A stretch of DNA of 64,000 bases from Hofstenia miamia (GCA_900660155.1 CABFPE010000117.1:333675-397674), one strand, 5' to 3'. Positions 24,505 to 37,822 are shown, counted from the first letter of the stretch. Numbers and translations: made by a program. The notes: generated by a model from the letters alone, not told the origin.

Positions 24505-24939
24505 TACATATGCTTGCATTCTCTTAAGCAATATGAAGAGTGCTGAGCATGAGCGTATAAAAAAAGTTTTAGCTCGTCAATCTGTATCATGTTCTCGATT
24601 AGTAAGAAACTGCAAAGATGGTAATTGCTTCGTCCAGTTATTATAACCAAGTAAAACAGTCTAGAACACATGTTTAAACAGTTCAAAACTAGTAGTAGGG
24701 CACTAACCAAGAGATGTAAAATATAATCACCGTGCAATATGTCCAAGAATTTTTAAAACACAATTTATTAGCAGAACATAATAATAACAGAATGGTTAAA
24801 ATGTTAAAATTGTAGCGAAATTCTTTAATTTTAATCCATTTTAATTGTAAATATCTGTGTACTTTTTAATTAATTTATTGTAGCTTAGTTTGTAGTATAT
24901 GTATATTCAAGTTGTGTGTACATTTTTGTAAATATGTAT

Positions 24940-25300
24940 ATATCTTATTTATTCATATGCATGGAACAAACAAAATAAAGCAATTGAAGATGTATGTGTA
25001 TCCACTGCTTAAAAGAATTAAAAGACCAGTTTTTGACCAACACCATGAAGGGTTGGTCAAATTTTCACAACAAGCCAATTCCTTGCATCAGCACAACAAC
25101 AAAGGAAAAAAATTAACAGAAAAGTATTTGCCTGAAATAACTGCAAAATACGGTTTCAAGATTTGTAGTTTTGTTATCAATAATACTGCAAATTTCAGAA
25201 AACTGTTTAATATCCTCACGAATTATTCCTCCAAATTGGTTAACAAAATTAGTATATATATTACATAGAAATAATCGTTAAATCATTTAAAACATATTTT
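24940..25300 (+). pseudogene. hAT-type transposase fragment
   Basis: The 118-residue frame at 24912-25268 ends with EITAKYGFKICSFVINNTAN, resembling the hAT segment (ygikv.svvtDNAaNm) that carries the second catalytic Asp, here Asn. It is preceded by a basic region. No zinc finger, dimerisation domain or termini are visible nearby. Confidence 0.45.
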
Positions 25301-27000
25301 TTTTTCACTTTATAACTGTTTTAATGCATTTTCTTAAAAAAATTACTATTATTGAAATACTTGGTTGTATTAGCTAATGAGAATGTTTCAATTATTTTAT
25401 ATCTTGTATTTAGCGATCTCTAACAGCCATATTGTCATTGCATTTCATTGAAGTTCAACAAATGGACATAATGAAGGCAAAAATTTCGGATCTACTTCTA
25501 AACTGAAACTCAGCTTGGTAATTCAGCGGTGCAAATCGTGAAGCAACTCAAGGACAATGCATCGGAACCAAGTTAATGCATATTGATCACTGTGTGGAAT
25601 CAATAAAAAAGGATGAGCATCTCCAAAATTAATAATCTGATTCTGGTTCAAGAAGGGCATTCGTAACATTTCAAATGTTGAACTGGTGTGAATGTTCGTG
25701 GAAAAAACTGTCATCAGTTTCCAAAAATATTTTTATATTAACACTGGCCTTTCTGAAGAAACTGTAAAATTAATTTTGATAAATAAACACCTACGACAGT
25801 TTCAGTTTTCAAAGGAAGAAAAAATCATAGATGCATCGTTGTAGCATTTCCATTGTCTAAATTGAGTAGTACACTTTGTAATGCTAATAGAAATGTTCCC
25901 TATCAATTAACAAAAGGGTTTAGTTACGCAAGGAGATCCTCTTATATAATTGCATGTTTGTTTTAATTTTTTAACTCTCAAAACTTTCGGATCACCCCAA
26001 ATATATTGAATTGTGTTAATTTTAAATTAAAATGGGATTTTCTCATGTGAATTCTTATGAAAATATTTTCCTTGATCATCTACTTCTGCCGCACAACCTT
26101 TTCATTAATTATTGAAATAAATCGCACGAATATTTCTTATCTGCCGCTTATGGTTCATTAAATGCATAGATTAGTTAATATTGATATGCACCATTCATTC
26201 ACTAGAATTTTGCCAGTTCAAATTCAATGTCACGCACAGAGATATTTTCAACCGCCAATCAAGAGAAAACTGAATTCAACCTCTTTAGGCCTTCTATATC
26301 CGATTTCCATTGTTGTGACCTATACTAGTATCAAAATAAAAATAGAATCCTGTTCGGCAAGCATCTTTAAACGCGATCATCTTCTTCAACAAGCGTATTT
26401 ATTATACTTTAATGTCGCAACGTTAAAAGTTGAATTCAAATTGCTCTTATGATATACGTATACTGTGCATTGGTATATTGTGGTATACTCCAATGGACAG
26501 TCATCATTCTTACATTTTCATTAAACATCTATTGTTTTTTTTATTGTTCTTTGCTTGTTGGTTTGTAGCACATTAATAAACATTCTACGTTTTTATATTT
26601 TAAAAAATAAGACCGATATCATGTAAAGGATGTTCGGTTTCTTTGAGTTAAATGAGGTTTTCAGCCTTACTTAGCTTTGATAGACCAATCATATTTCTAC
26701 CAAAACATCAACTGTGAACAGGCAAGAAAGCCGTGATCAAAAACTAGATATATTTATTATATTTAAACATTCTTAGATAAGGAAGAATTTGGCTGTATAT
26801 ATCAAGGAACACTAAGGTTGGACAAATGTCATGCAGAGATGACTCAGGTCGGAAAAAAACGAATCTGTAGTACTTTTCATCTCCTATCATAATAGTAGTA
26901 ACTCAGTCTCGTTTAGCACATCACTTGTATCTATAACATCTGTCTAGAAATCCTTGGACTCTTTTGATACAGCTGCAGTCAGCTCCATAAACTATTAAAG
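25300..27000. other. AT-rich non-coding stretch
   Basis: I see no recognisable coding sequence. Broken frames at 25410-25800 could be further hAT remnants but carry no diagnostic motif. Confidence 0.4.
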
Positions 27001-27760
27001 CATATTTTAACTTAGATATAAACAAAGCTTCAAAACGTGGTGTATGTCATGAGGCGAAGAAACTGCATTCTTGGGATAAAATGCCTCCTAGTCAAAATTG
27101 CAAGCAAGTCATCGACGTGACTCGCGAACTTTAAATTAAGTTGGAAGTAGAATCCCAAAATCCTTTTATAGTGTGCTTGCTTTAGATTAGTCGCAACAGG
27201 GGTACCATTGCATCTTTCCATTAGACGACCTTTGTGAAAATAAGGCAGTTGATAAGTAAATGAATACAAGATCCCCGAGCCCAACCGCAAGTGTTATCTA
27301 CTTCGAGATAAGAAATAGTTTTTGAGCAGGTTCACACAAGTCCTCAAACGTAATGGCTACAACATCCTTTATGTCACACGCATACTATAAGAGCTTAGCA
27401 GTGTCATGAACTGATTTCAGAGATATAACATTCCAATAAAGTGATTAATTATATAGGATTTAATAGAGCAAATTAGGTTACCAGGAACATTACATCTGAT
27501 AATATCTATAAAGTGATCGTGTTTGACATTGTTGAAAGATTTCAAATGTCAAGTACTGGAACGGAAACGTAAGCTGTAGTACTGATTAACAATGAAGTTA
27601 CCACCGTTTCTGTTGGAACACAAATTAACAGTATTCCAGTATCGCTTCTGAGAACGTTTGAATAGCTGCAATAATTTTTAGCCTTAACAATCAGTGGATG
27701 AAGTTTTGCATTGAATACATTTCTCAACTCCATGGACTTTGTTCTTGAGAGACGGTTCAA
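27000..27760 (-). pseudogene. LINE reverse transcriptase relic
   Basis: Minus-strand fragments, in order: VPVLDI then KSFNNVKHDHFIDII (near 27545, RT motif A with a stop and the catalytic Asp of FDxV replaced); ICSIKSYIINHFIGMLYL (near 27460); and YKRILGFYFQLNLKFASHVDDL (27165-27100), equivalent to the YLGv.lD..L.W..Hi thumb segment. The B and C boxes are unrecognisable. It is a heavily decayed jockey/CR1-like copy. Confidence 0.65.
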
Positions 27761-27968
27761 CGTTCAGCATTAATATAATTTTAGGAGTAATCCAATATAG
27801 AGCTCTTGATGAAAATGAGAAAACAGAGTATCAATAAGAGCATCAATTTATTAGCCACTGAGCAAATAACTCTTTCCGTTTAAAGTTAATCTGTCGTATG
27901 TGATTCTTCTGCTAAGCATAAACAACTTAATATTTAAGAAAGATGTCTATGACCTGCTCATGATAATA

Positions 27969-28983
27969 CAGGGTGTATACAAAGTCTCCTTACAATTTGA
28001 AAAATTTATTACAAAAGCAGCTTACATTATACGATATTGCCGTACCAAATTCTACATTATACGATATTGAGAATTATACGATATTGTCGTACCAAAATGG
28101 CTACTCCTCAAGAAAAAGCACAATGTGTATCGTGGTTTATTGAAACCAAATCAGATGTTCAGACTCAACGAAACTACAGAAATAAGTATGGAAGAGATCC
28201 TCCATCATGTCCTTCCATTCGTGCATAGCACAAGAAATTTATGGAGACAGGGACCGTATTTGATAGAGAAAGGAGCGGGCGACAAAGAACATCTGAAGAA
28301 AACATCGATCGTGTTTCACAAGCCTTTACTCGTTCTCCTACAAAGTCCATCCACATTGCTGCCAGAGAGTTGCAACTACCGCGTTCAACAGTGCACAAGC
28401 TCCTCCACAAGAACTTACGGTTGTACGCTTACAAAGTGCAACTGTTACAGGCTCTTGAGCCAAATGACCAGCTAAAACGAAGAGAGTTGGGTGTAGAAAT
28501 GCTGGGACGCATTTCTGATGATGAAGCATTCCTTACGCGAGTCTGTTTTAGTGACGAGGCAACTTTTCATTTTTCAGGGAAATTAAACAGACACAATATA
28601 AGAATCTGGGGGTCAGAAAACCCCCATGAGATTAGGGAGCTTTACCGGGCTAGTCCAAAAGTGAATGTGTGTTGTGGAATCATGTGTGATCGAATAATTG
28701 GGCCATTTTTCTTCAACGAGGCAACAATTAATGCAGATGTTTGCCTTGATTCGGAATGCCATTGCCAACATTGATGGACCTATGCTACAGCGAACATGGC
28801 AAGAAATAGAGTACCGACTTGATGTCCTTCGTGCAGCTAATGGTGCTCATATAGAGGTCTATTAAATATTGTTAAAAACTTTAATAAATACTTATTAAAA
28901 TGAAAAAAATCTGGTAAAGATATCTCATAAATTGCTTTTATAATAAATTTTTCAAATTGTAAAGATACTTTGTGGACACCCTG
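27969..28983 (+). mobile_element. mariner-type element with DUF4817-like transposase, internally deleted
   Basis: TIRs of about 45 bp (CAGGGTGTATACAAAGT left, CAGGGTGTCCACAAAGT right) are flanked by TA (27967-27968, 28984-28985). The transposase frame starts at ATG 28097 with MATPQEKAQCVSWF. It has an in-frame TAG at 28226-28228 where relatives have Trp, and then continues in the same frame through an HTH (PRSTVHKLLHKNLRLYAYKV) and FSDEATFHFSG with the first catalytic Asp. After about 28745 a deletion joins it, frame-shifted, to the C-terminus (RNAIANIDGPML ... GAHIEVY). The second and third catalytic Asp are lost. It could move only with transposase supplied in trans. Confidence 0.93.
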
Positions 28984-31080
28984 TATTTGAAACTTAGAGA
29001 CAACGGAATACAATTTGAAAACATGGCCTTGACACGACCAAAGGACTTCTTTTCAAGCGACCACACGCTACTCATCAAATATTAGGCATACTATCATGTT
29101 TGGGTGTTAGTCAATATATAAAAAAATTGCTAAATTATAAATTTATTTGGTCAAATTCTGTATTGGAAAAGGTTTTCTCTTGCTGAAATGGTAAGAATAA
29201 ACAAAATAGTTATGTTTTCTTTAATATTTGGTGATATATTCACGTTTTTTCGAAATGATACCTCATAATTGTCTTTATTAGAATTATTTTAAATTTGTTA
29301 GTGGCATCAAGGAATATCACTGTGAAAGAAAGTAGAATTTCTAGCATTCTTTTATATTGCTAAAGTAAGAAAATTTCCGATTAGATAACTGTTTTATTCA
29401 GGTTTAACCTGAATCGAATATTTATGTGAAAAACAGGAGATTTCTTGACTTTATTGTTGGATAATGCATTTTGAATTCCATCTATTGTAGTTTGTTCCAT
29501 TTTTTCATGTTAACTTTGTGACCAAAACAAAACTCAACAGTCACCACCATAAAGATGAGCAGTATCCCAAAATTGATAAAGATTATGAAATAAAGTAGAA
29601 ATGTATTTAATATTTAAAATTTAATCTTGTTTAGGATTCGAAATATACCCAGTGACTGATCACATTATAAATTCGGATATCAATCCTAGAGCAACCCTAT
29701 CATAGCCATGTCTGCTATTCTGATTTTACCATTGGTTCGAAAAAGCATAAAGTACCAACTTGGATAATTAAGCTTACTTGAATATTTGAGAAAATCTTTC
29801 TAAAATTTGCCAAGCAATCAACAGTTTTAGAAATCTAATATGTTGTTTCTATCAACTAAAGGCAAAGTTTTGTAATGAAAATAATATTAACTCAATAACA
29901 ATGAATATAATTGTGTAACAAAATTCAAAATCTCGCATGAGTGTATAAGTGTATTATTTTTGCAAAACTAAATTAGTAACTACAGTTAAATTTTCAATCA
30001 GAAAGCTAGATCGTTTGATTTCTATGAATTCACAGTCGCAAAGTTCTTGCTTTGTAATCACATCTTCTAATACACCGTATACGTTTTCTTGCCAATGTCT
30101 AATTGATTTTATTAATATAGAGAAAACCAATGCAATTAACTCCGCGTATGCTATTGCGCTCTTTCATGCCTTACATCAAGGCCTACTGTTTGCAGTAGAA
30201 TTTACTAAAATGAAGCCAATAGAACCCTCATCCAGAGACCAGCATTTGATATAATACTTAAAGTCAACTCTAAAAATTTCTAATTTTAAACATATCTGCA
30301 ATTTTTTGCTTTATTTGATGTTGCGCAAAGATTACATTTAAAAAATGAGGCCACTCATACAATAAACTTTCCACATTTTAAAATCAAACATTTGAAATTC
30401 AATGTAGCTACAGATTACAGAGTTTTACTTGCAAGCATATATATCTAAGCTTTTTGATTTGCGATGCAGCATTTTTTAAAATCTATTACACTTCATTAAT
30501 TGCAAAACCCTTCGATAATTTATTCGGCCAACTATTGAAATGACGATTTATTTTTTGTTTGTTTCGAGGAAATTCAATGGCAATAATGCTTCGAAAATGA
30601 AAGAAAAGTGGCAAGTACTTTATATTGAATAAATAGGCCAAATTATCAGGAAAACCTCTGCTTTAACTGCGTTTAGCGCTTCATTATTATTTATTTATTT
30701 GCAAGTATTTTTGTATAGGCAAATCGCCAATCGATTAAAGTAGCACGTGCTCACACATAAGTTCATTTTAAGTAACGGAATTTCCCCAACTAGAAATGGA
30801 ATTAAAATCAGGCTGTTTTCCAAAATTTAAATAAAGTACGTATCTACTCTACCTGCCAAATACACGTAGCTTGATTCTTAGAGAAAACGAAGTTTATAGA
30901 GTTATCAAAACAATTACTGTCACTTTCTATTCAGGGCCTCTGGTTTTAGGCCAAAAAATCACAAAGTAGACAATCGGAAAGGTGTAAAATAACAAACATA
31001 GGCGAATTTTTTGGTCCTTTAAAAATGGAAAAGGTTTTATTGCAGCATTCGATGTCATTTCAGCATTTCTAAAAAGTATT
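28984..31080. other. AT-rich non-coding stretch
   Basis: I see no gene, RNA or element end I can support. Confidence 0.45.
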
Positions 31081-31261
31081 AACAAAAATGATTTCAATTG
31101 GGCTAGAGGCTAATTCTATGATCTATGGTCTTATTATCACTACCATAAGTCAGATTGCTCAAGAACAAAAATGATTTCAATTGGGCTAGAGGCTAATTCT
31201 ATGATCTATGGTCTTATTATCACTACCATAAGTCAGATTGCTCAAGAACAAAAATGATTTC
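31081..31261. repeat. 83-bp tandem duplication, 2.2 copies
   Basis: The units at 31081-31163 and 31164-31246 are identical, followed by the first 15 bases of a third unit. Confidence 0.95.
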
Positions 31262-31270
31262 TTTTTCATT

Positions 31271-31516
31271 AGCAAAAATTATTCCAATTCTGCACCGTTT
31301 TTCAAAAAAGCATTGAAAATATTTCCATACGTCACATTTTTTCTTGAATATTATTAACCTATATTGATACATATACAGCAATGGCGAATTCAGAGCAAAA
31401 ATTATTCCAATTCTGCACCGTTTTTCAAAAAAGCATTGAAAATATTTCCATACATCACATTTTTTCTTGAATATTATTAACCTATACTGATACATATACA
31501 GCAATGGCGAATTCAG
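31271..31516. repeat. 123-bp tandem duplication, 2 copies
   Basis: The units at 31271-31393 and 31394-31516 differ at about two bases (CATACGTC/CATACATC and CCTATATTG/CCTATACTG). A minus-strand frame through it merely repeats 41 residues because 123 is divisible by three. Confidence 0.95.
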
Positions 31517-32495
31517 AGGGAGCGTTGCCGGCGCAGTTTCCAAAAAAAATCATTGAGAACATTTTCTTTGCGCTCTGCATTATTTATCTTCAACAAGATT
31601 TCAAAAATGTGTGTTTGCTTTTACAACATGTTTATCATGGGTTCCAAATTGATAGCACTTGTATTTATAAAATTGTTGAATCCGCCGCCCCCTGTACAGC
31701 CATTATTAAGGTTGTTCCTATCGAGCTCAGGTTTGATAGGACAGAAAACAAGTTATAAATTATTGTTGAAGTAATTTTAAAAATAACACATGCAGATGAA
31801 TAATCCAAATTGATTTCATTATTGCGCGGAGCACGAAATAATGTAAGTAAATTGCAAGACTTTTTACATTTGAATTTAAGATGTTCTTCATGAAACTGGC
31901 ATTGAAATGACTGAAATAGGTGGTAAAAGCCAAAAATAAGTGCAATTAAATTTTCGCAAAATATGCGCTGTTCTTAAACAATAGTATTGTTAACATTACC
32001 GCCCAATGCATGCAAACGTATCTCCTTTCAGCTGAAAATTTTGTTAATGAATTTCAAATATTTACAAAAGTATTTCTATTTACTACCTATGTATTACCAA
32101 GTGTTTTATACAACGCTAAAATACACATGCTAGCAATATAAATTACTTTTGCCTAATCACTAGTGGAATAAACACCTTCCTCCATAAGTTGAATTTCATA
32201 TAAACTCAAAGATGCGTGAGATTTTCAGGAAAACAATGTTAAATATTTAACTTGGACTTTTAATTAGTATTCTATTTGCCTGAAGTTTCAAGCTTTCTCA
32301 ATAGGATTAATATTGCAATCCAAAATAGTCAATGTCCTACCTTTTTATTTAATGATCCTACATTCTTATGTAATGATGTGATGAACAGTAGTAATTAGAG
32401 GAAAAGATGCTCCTTTTTGCGGATTCTATGACTTGCGAGATCGGATTATATGTATTGAACATTCTTTTCTTACACAATGTATGGCTTCAAAATAT

Positions 32496-32557
32496 ATTTT
32501 TATTAAGCCTAGGGCTTTATAATATCCATTTTTATTAAGCCTAGGGCTTTATAATAT
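32496..32557. repeat. 32-bp tandem duplication
   Basis: The block ATTAAGCCTAGGGCTTTATA occurs twice with a 32-bp period. Confidence 0.9.
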
Positions 32558-34800
32558 CAAGTTTGATCGTGTTCTTCATCATTGATAATTATCAAATTGA
32601 CACAATGGATAAACACAATACTTTAATGTTTAAGTAGGCTATTTTTGGTTTACGCATGAAGGGTTTGTTTATCCCTTCAAAAATACTAGTATCCGAAGAA
32701 AAACGACCAGTTAATTTGCAATTTTTATTTTGTACTAACCAGACATGTAAAAATTTAATTGTTTTTCTCAATTGAAAATGCTATTTTAAGTGTTCGTTTA
32801 AACGCTTACGGACAAATCCCCAATATAGATTCTATAAAAAGTCGTTAATTTTATTCTTTATCTGTAGCCGCTCATATCGTTGACCGTCTATCAATGCTTA
32901 ATTGGATTTTTATTTAATGGAATTAAAAATTTAAAAATGTTCCCTGTTTTAGAAGTAATGGAATTGTAGTTTATTTAGCCCCCTTCCTATCGTATGTCTA
33001 CCATTACCCCCACCTAAAAATTATAGCCTAACGACGCCATTCTCTGACATTGTTCATTCATTTACATGGTTGAGAATCTTAGCTTCTAACAGGATTTCAT
33101 GTGCAAGTTAACAAAATACTTCAAGATTCAAAGAATATGTACATGTACATTGTTTTACAGTAGTGTATCATAATTTAATATCAAATCAAAATAAATGTGT
33201 AATTATTTCATATTTGCCAATTCCAAATATAATATTTTGCTTTGTTATCAAGTCAAGCAATTTCAAAATGTATTTTTTCAAATGTTGATCAATTTATTAA
33301 CCCACCAACAAACTATTGTGCCTGAAGTCACAAACCGTTTTGTTCACATTCACATACGATTTTTTGCCGACCTATCAGGAACTTTGTGAATCTTGGGATT
33401 TGGATACATCTATGGGTGAGTGTCCTTCGCTTGTGAAATTTGTCATAAAAGTTATTCGTTTGTTTAAATTGCATTAAAATTTTAACTTTTCTCAATGGAA
33501 AATCCGATTTTGGCAAAAACATTCAAATTCTTCGCATGCCTAGTGTTCGAAGAATAAAGCAGTCTAACGCTCATGAAAACAACAACTACCTCAATTACTT
33601 TGTTTCTGCCAATAGACCACCCACTCCCGTCTGGGTGCGCCGTGCGCAAAGTCAGAATCGTCTTTATCCAGCTTACTTTTAGATTTGAGATTTCTTTATT
33701 ATTTAGTGATTCATGAGCAGTGTTGAATCTAGGATTGAAATTCCAGGGGTGCTGCTTCCAGCTAGAGCGGTGCAGTTTGGAGCCGCAACAATGTCTGGTT
33801 TTTAAGCATGTAATGGTGGGTTTTAAGAATGGCATAACACGGATTTTCTAAAATATTGTTTTGGCATGGTACGTTTTCATTTGCTCAGAAGTACAGTTCC
33901 TAACCATTTTTAGGCTTTTTAACCTAAACGCATTTCTTCTCTATCAAATAAAATGATCGAAGCAATATATTATGTCTTATAAACAACTAAAGAAAATCGA
34001 AATCGAACAATGTCCATGCTGTTCACATGTGATAATGTAATCATCGATCTTTTCATGCTATGACGATTCCCGCAGATGACGTTGGCAGAAAATGTGGGCC
34101 CCAGTCGGACTCGAATTCTACGCAGTACATTTAAATCATTGCTATTGTATGCCCATTTTTTAGTATCTTTGTTAAAACATTTTTAGGGAAGAATTTGTTC
34201 ATTTGAACTCCAAAGTAAATTCTGAACTGGACAACTATCTAGAGAAAATCGTGGTATTCACTGCTTAGTCAGGAAATTGGCCATATGTGTCAGAGCATAA
34301 CAAAAAAATTGGTTCAGGACTTATTTCTAAATGTATTACTAAATGTATTCTAGTCTCATATTAGCTCTGCCTGACTTAATGCATATTACCCTAACACTGT
34401 TGCTCCGGGGATAATTATTTCTCCCCGGGAGGGAATTACCCCCGCAATACCTCCGTAGATTCTTTATTTAATTTTTTTGTAGAAATGATCACAGATTGTA
34501 AAAAAATACCTGGGTTATTTAGGTAATTAACATGCTGATGCTAAAGTATACTATTTTTGCATAAAGTTCAAGAATGTTCAAATTTTAGTTATTTACCCTA
34601 GTCATGTACATACAATAATATATCGTAAAGTTTTAAGTGTTACTTTGCTTACTATTTGGTAAATTACCTTACACTAAAATTTGGTAATAATTTGTTACGG
34701 GAGTGTACGACCAACCTCGCAAAATATACAATTATTGCATTCAACGCTAAAGAAAACAATGCAAGAATGTAATTTCATGAAAATATCGTATTTTATGAAT
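32558..34800. other. non-coding stretch without recognised elements
   Basis: A 117-codon minus-strand frame at 33482-33835 has no recognisable motif and I do not call it a gene. A GC-rich patch occurs at 34404-34450. Confidence 0.4.
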
Positions 34801-35045
34801 TTAATCAGGAGCGTACCCAGAATTTTCTGACGGGGGAGGGGACATAGTCATCATTACCCAATGCCGGGCGAAGCCCCGAGAAAATTTTTGAAAATATCGA
34901 GAAAATAAACCCTAAAAAATGCGTTTCACCACAGATCCTATATTTTAAATTTTTCATTTTTTTACGAAACTTTTTTTGATTTATCGAGTCAAAATCAAAT
35001 TTGGAAACCTGACGGGGTATCTGTATTTCTTTAATCCTGATAAAC
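34801..35045. repeat. interspersed repeat with GGAGCGTACCCAGAATTT end, copy 1
   Basis: The left end GGAGCGTACCCAGAATTTTC with GACGGGGGAGGGG resembles a common invertebrate non-autonomous repeat end. The right part (34980-35020, read on the minus strand) aligns with 52145-52180 read on the minus strand, sharing TTGATTTTGA..GGATAAAT-like sequence. It is probably the same repeat family. Confidence 0.45.
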
Positions 35046-35214
35046 ACTCTTTGATAATTGGAAGGAGTGCTTAATACAACAGGAGTGACAACCATTCATT
35101 TATTGCGAAAAAATATCAAAAGGCTTCATTTATCGCATAAAACGCCACCTTGTGAAATATCTATATATTTCTGTATCTCTAGCTTTTTGTCGCATATTAC
35201 ACACTGCATTATAT

Positions 35215-36363
35215 CACATATCAATAGATGTTCTGTTGGAGGATGCAGAAGTAATTATGAAAATAAACGCGTGTATTTCTTAAAAGAAAGCTATTTACTA
35301 AAAAATATAGTTTACGAACAAAATAAATGCATATTAAAGATAGAGATGAATCAAGGATTTGCCAAACAACGTTAAGGTTAGTGATTATTTTGTTGCTTTA
35401 ACTTTATCTATAACTATAGTTTTATATCGAAGTTTTGTTTGGTACTGAGTGCTTAATAGTTTGTAGTTTATTCAAGTTGTAAAGTTAAGTTTGAGATATG
35501 GTGAAATTTTCATTCGTTTATATTCTAAAAATTTAATATTTAGCAAGAGTTAGGAATTATGTTTTGCGGGCGGGAAAATAGTTTGACCGGGCCCGCCCGG
35601 CCCATTTTGAAAGACAACGGCGGCCCGCGCTGCCTGTTATACATAGCCCGAAATCCGTCCTTCCATTAAATATTGACGACTGACCTACATTTAGTCTGAT
35701 TTCTACCAAAAGCATTAGAAAATCGACTGGACTTTCAAAAACGACAATATATAACATTTGAACCGCCGAAATTTTGATACCCCTATAGCTCTTGTAGGGG
35801 TCAATTTGGACCCTTATCTTAAAAAGTAGAAGTATCAGTGCAATTGATGGCTGACGCAATTCAGTCCTGTAATAGGACAGCTGTCCCGAAAATAATTAAT
35901 TGAAATTCAACACAAAGGATGTAGTTCAAGATGAGAAGTCTTTTTAAGCACAGGAGCACACTCATTATCTACATGAACTATTGGAGGATGTATGACATTT
36001 CCATTCTCTTTTGCTTTACACTTAACTGCCCAAGATATTCCTCGTAAGAAATGGTGTCCGGAGTTCTCCTTTCAATGAGGCTTCGGTTTTTCGATATTGC
36101 ACCAGCAACACGTATGAAGGCTATCATAAGCCATCATTTCCAGCAAAATATTGCAAAGTTTTAAGTCTGCAAAATTCACTTTAAAGGCGATCAATTCTAG
36201 AATTTATTCAAATGCGCCTCACATTCATTTACTGAAGGAACTATACCTATCAAGAAGATTTGAGTGCTTCAAATTTAAGCGAGATAGATCATCAACATCA
36301 AAAATTGAAAGAGTCACTTTCAAGAAACTGCCCGCCGCCGTCAGTACCAATTTTCTGGATTAA
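35215..36363 (+). pseudogene. split THAP zinc-finger domain
   Basis: RCSVGGCRSNYENKRVYF (from about 35235) is the C-x4-C opening of a THAP domain. VCKIHFKGDQF (36161-36193) is the matching C-x2-H half, and FKKLPAAVSTNF (near 36325) resembles the LKP.AVPtiF end of the domain. The halves are about 900 bp apart. The spacer holds a GC-rich hAT-like patch (35570-35640, CGGGCCCGCCCGG). Either an intron or an insertion separates them. No P-transposase body follows, so this is probably another P/THAP relic. Confidence 0.5.
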
Positions 36364-36726
36364 TACTCTGTTGTCATTACGTCATTAAACTAATTAAACG
36401 ACTCCCTGGTTTTGTGATCAGTCAAGAGTGACAAATGCTCAACTTTTGACACAATATCTGTAATTGATAAAGAGTAAGCATGACTAAAAAATAAGCATAT
36501 CAGCATTAAAACAATCCAATGAAGCACATCCAGATGATAAATATAGCATTCCAAGCTTATTTATATTAATAGTATAAAGCTAAAGAAATGGCTTATAATT
36601 TATATCTCCGATCAAAAAAAATGAAAGAATTTTTTTTCAACCTCTCAGCAGTAAAAACACGCACAGTAACAAAATTTATATCACTCAATGGCAAGTTAAG
36701 TTTTTTATAAGTTAATATAAAAGTAA

Positions 36727-37560
36727 TTAGACAACATTAGCAAATATTTCTTCAGTTTTTGCATATTTATTGGGGTTTTTCATTTCAACATCATTCTTCG
36801 TGATCCCCCAAACATTTTCTATAGGTGAAAGGTCCAGTGAGTTGGTAGGCCACTGCAAAATTTGCAGATTTTTTTTCTGAAGAAGTGTTGGGTATGTCTT
36901 GAAGTATGGGGGTTCGCCCCATCTTGCTGAAGAATCCATCCAGTCCAATAACATCGGTCTGAAAATGGGATAAGCTATGCTAAAATATCAGTATGCATAT
37001 TTGAACTATCTACAGTGCGTCCTTCCACAATTTTTAGGTAAAAACCTTTATAGCTCAAAGCACACAAAACCATGCATTTTTGGGAAAATTTTGGAGTTGG
37101 CTTCAGAGGCGTCTTGGATGTCGTAGACCAATTAGAAATGTTGTTTCTATACAGCTGGAACATGGACTTATCGGTTATGAAATATTTCTGAAAAATCCAT
37201 CCAGCAACCATTGTTCAAAGAAGTAAGCCTGGTCTTCTTTCTTTTTTTCGTGTCAATAGTGGCACTTTTTCGTCAGTTTTTTTTACAGATCCCTTCCTTT
37301 GAAAGTGTTCGGTACACTGGCGATGGTGAGACAGCATTATGGGTTTCTTGAAGCTTTGATTTCATATGAGCGGTTGATTTCAAACAATTTTGACAAAGGT
37401 TTTCTTTTCATGTCCATTCAATTTGACTGGTCGCCCACTTCCTTTCTTCCTTTTTAGCGTGTTCGTTACATTAAACTTTTTTGAAGTTTTTGTTGAATGT
37501 TTTTGGGTTCACACCCGATATATTGAGTAAAGTTTTGCGGTCTGTTGTCCCAGTAGAGTA
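36727..37560 (-). pseudogene. Tc1-like transposase (DD34E type), frameshifted
   Basis: On the minus strand, FITDKSMFQLYRNN (near 37170) holds the first catalytic Asp, followed by the family's VLCALSYKGF...IVEGRTVDSSN. In another frame LQQDGANPH (near 36930) holds the second Asp. After a frameshift next to an 8-T run (36869-36876), WPTNSLDLSPIENVWG (near 36830) supplies the Glu. Counting through the shift gives 34 residues between Asp and Glu. A TAG also interrupts the frame near 36973. TIRs were not resolved. Upstream, SN.MDMKRKPL resembles the family N-terminus. Confidence 0.8.
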
Positions 37561-37796
37561 AGATATTGCAGACGTTTCTTGCATCTTGATGAGATATGTT
37601 TAGTGAAAATTAATAAAGTCCCTGTCCCCATCTGGTGTGTTCATGGGTACTGTTGTTGATTGTGCGTGACTGCCTAATGCGTTCGTCTAGAGCATGAAAA
37701 CTTTAATGAGGTGAAAATACTTTTGTATTGTCGTTGAAGAGTTTTGTATTTGAAAATTTTTTCTCATTTTTTTACCGGAGCTATTGTTGTAGCCCT

Positions 37797-37822
37797 GGAC
37801 CAACTATATATGTAGTTGGTCC
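37797..37822. repeat. perfect 10-bp-stem hairpin
   Basis: GGACCAACTA and TAGTTGGTCC flank a 6-base TATATG. There is no T-run or neighbouring gene to assign a function. Confidence 0.7.

Noticed and set aside
31223-31543. 106-codon minus-strand frame with an internal 41-residue repeat
   Set aside because: It is simply the 123-bp tandem duplication read in a frame divisible by three, with no family resemblance.
33482-33835. 117-codon minus-strand frame
   Set aside because: No recognisable motif, no splice or neighbour support, and unremarkable codon content.
35560-35645. GC-rich CGGGCCCGCCCGG patch as a complete hAT MITE
   Set aside because: One end (CAGGCAGCGCGGGCC read inward) looks hAT-like, but I could not find the other end or a target duplication.
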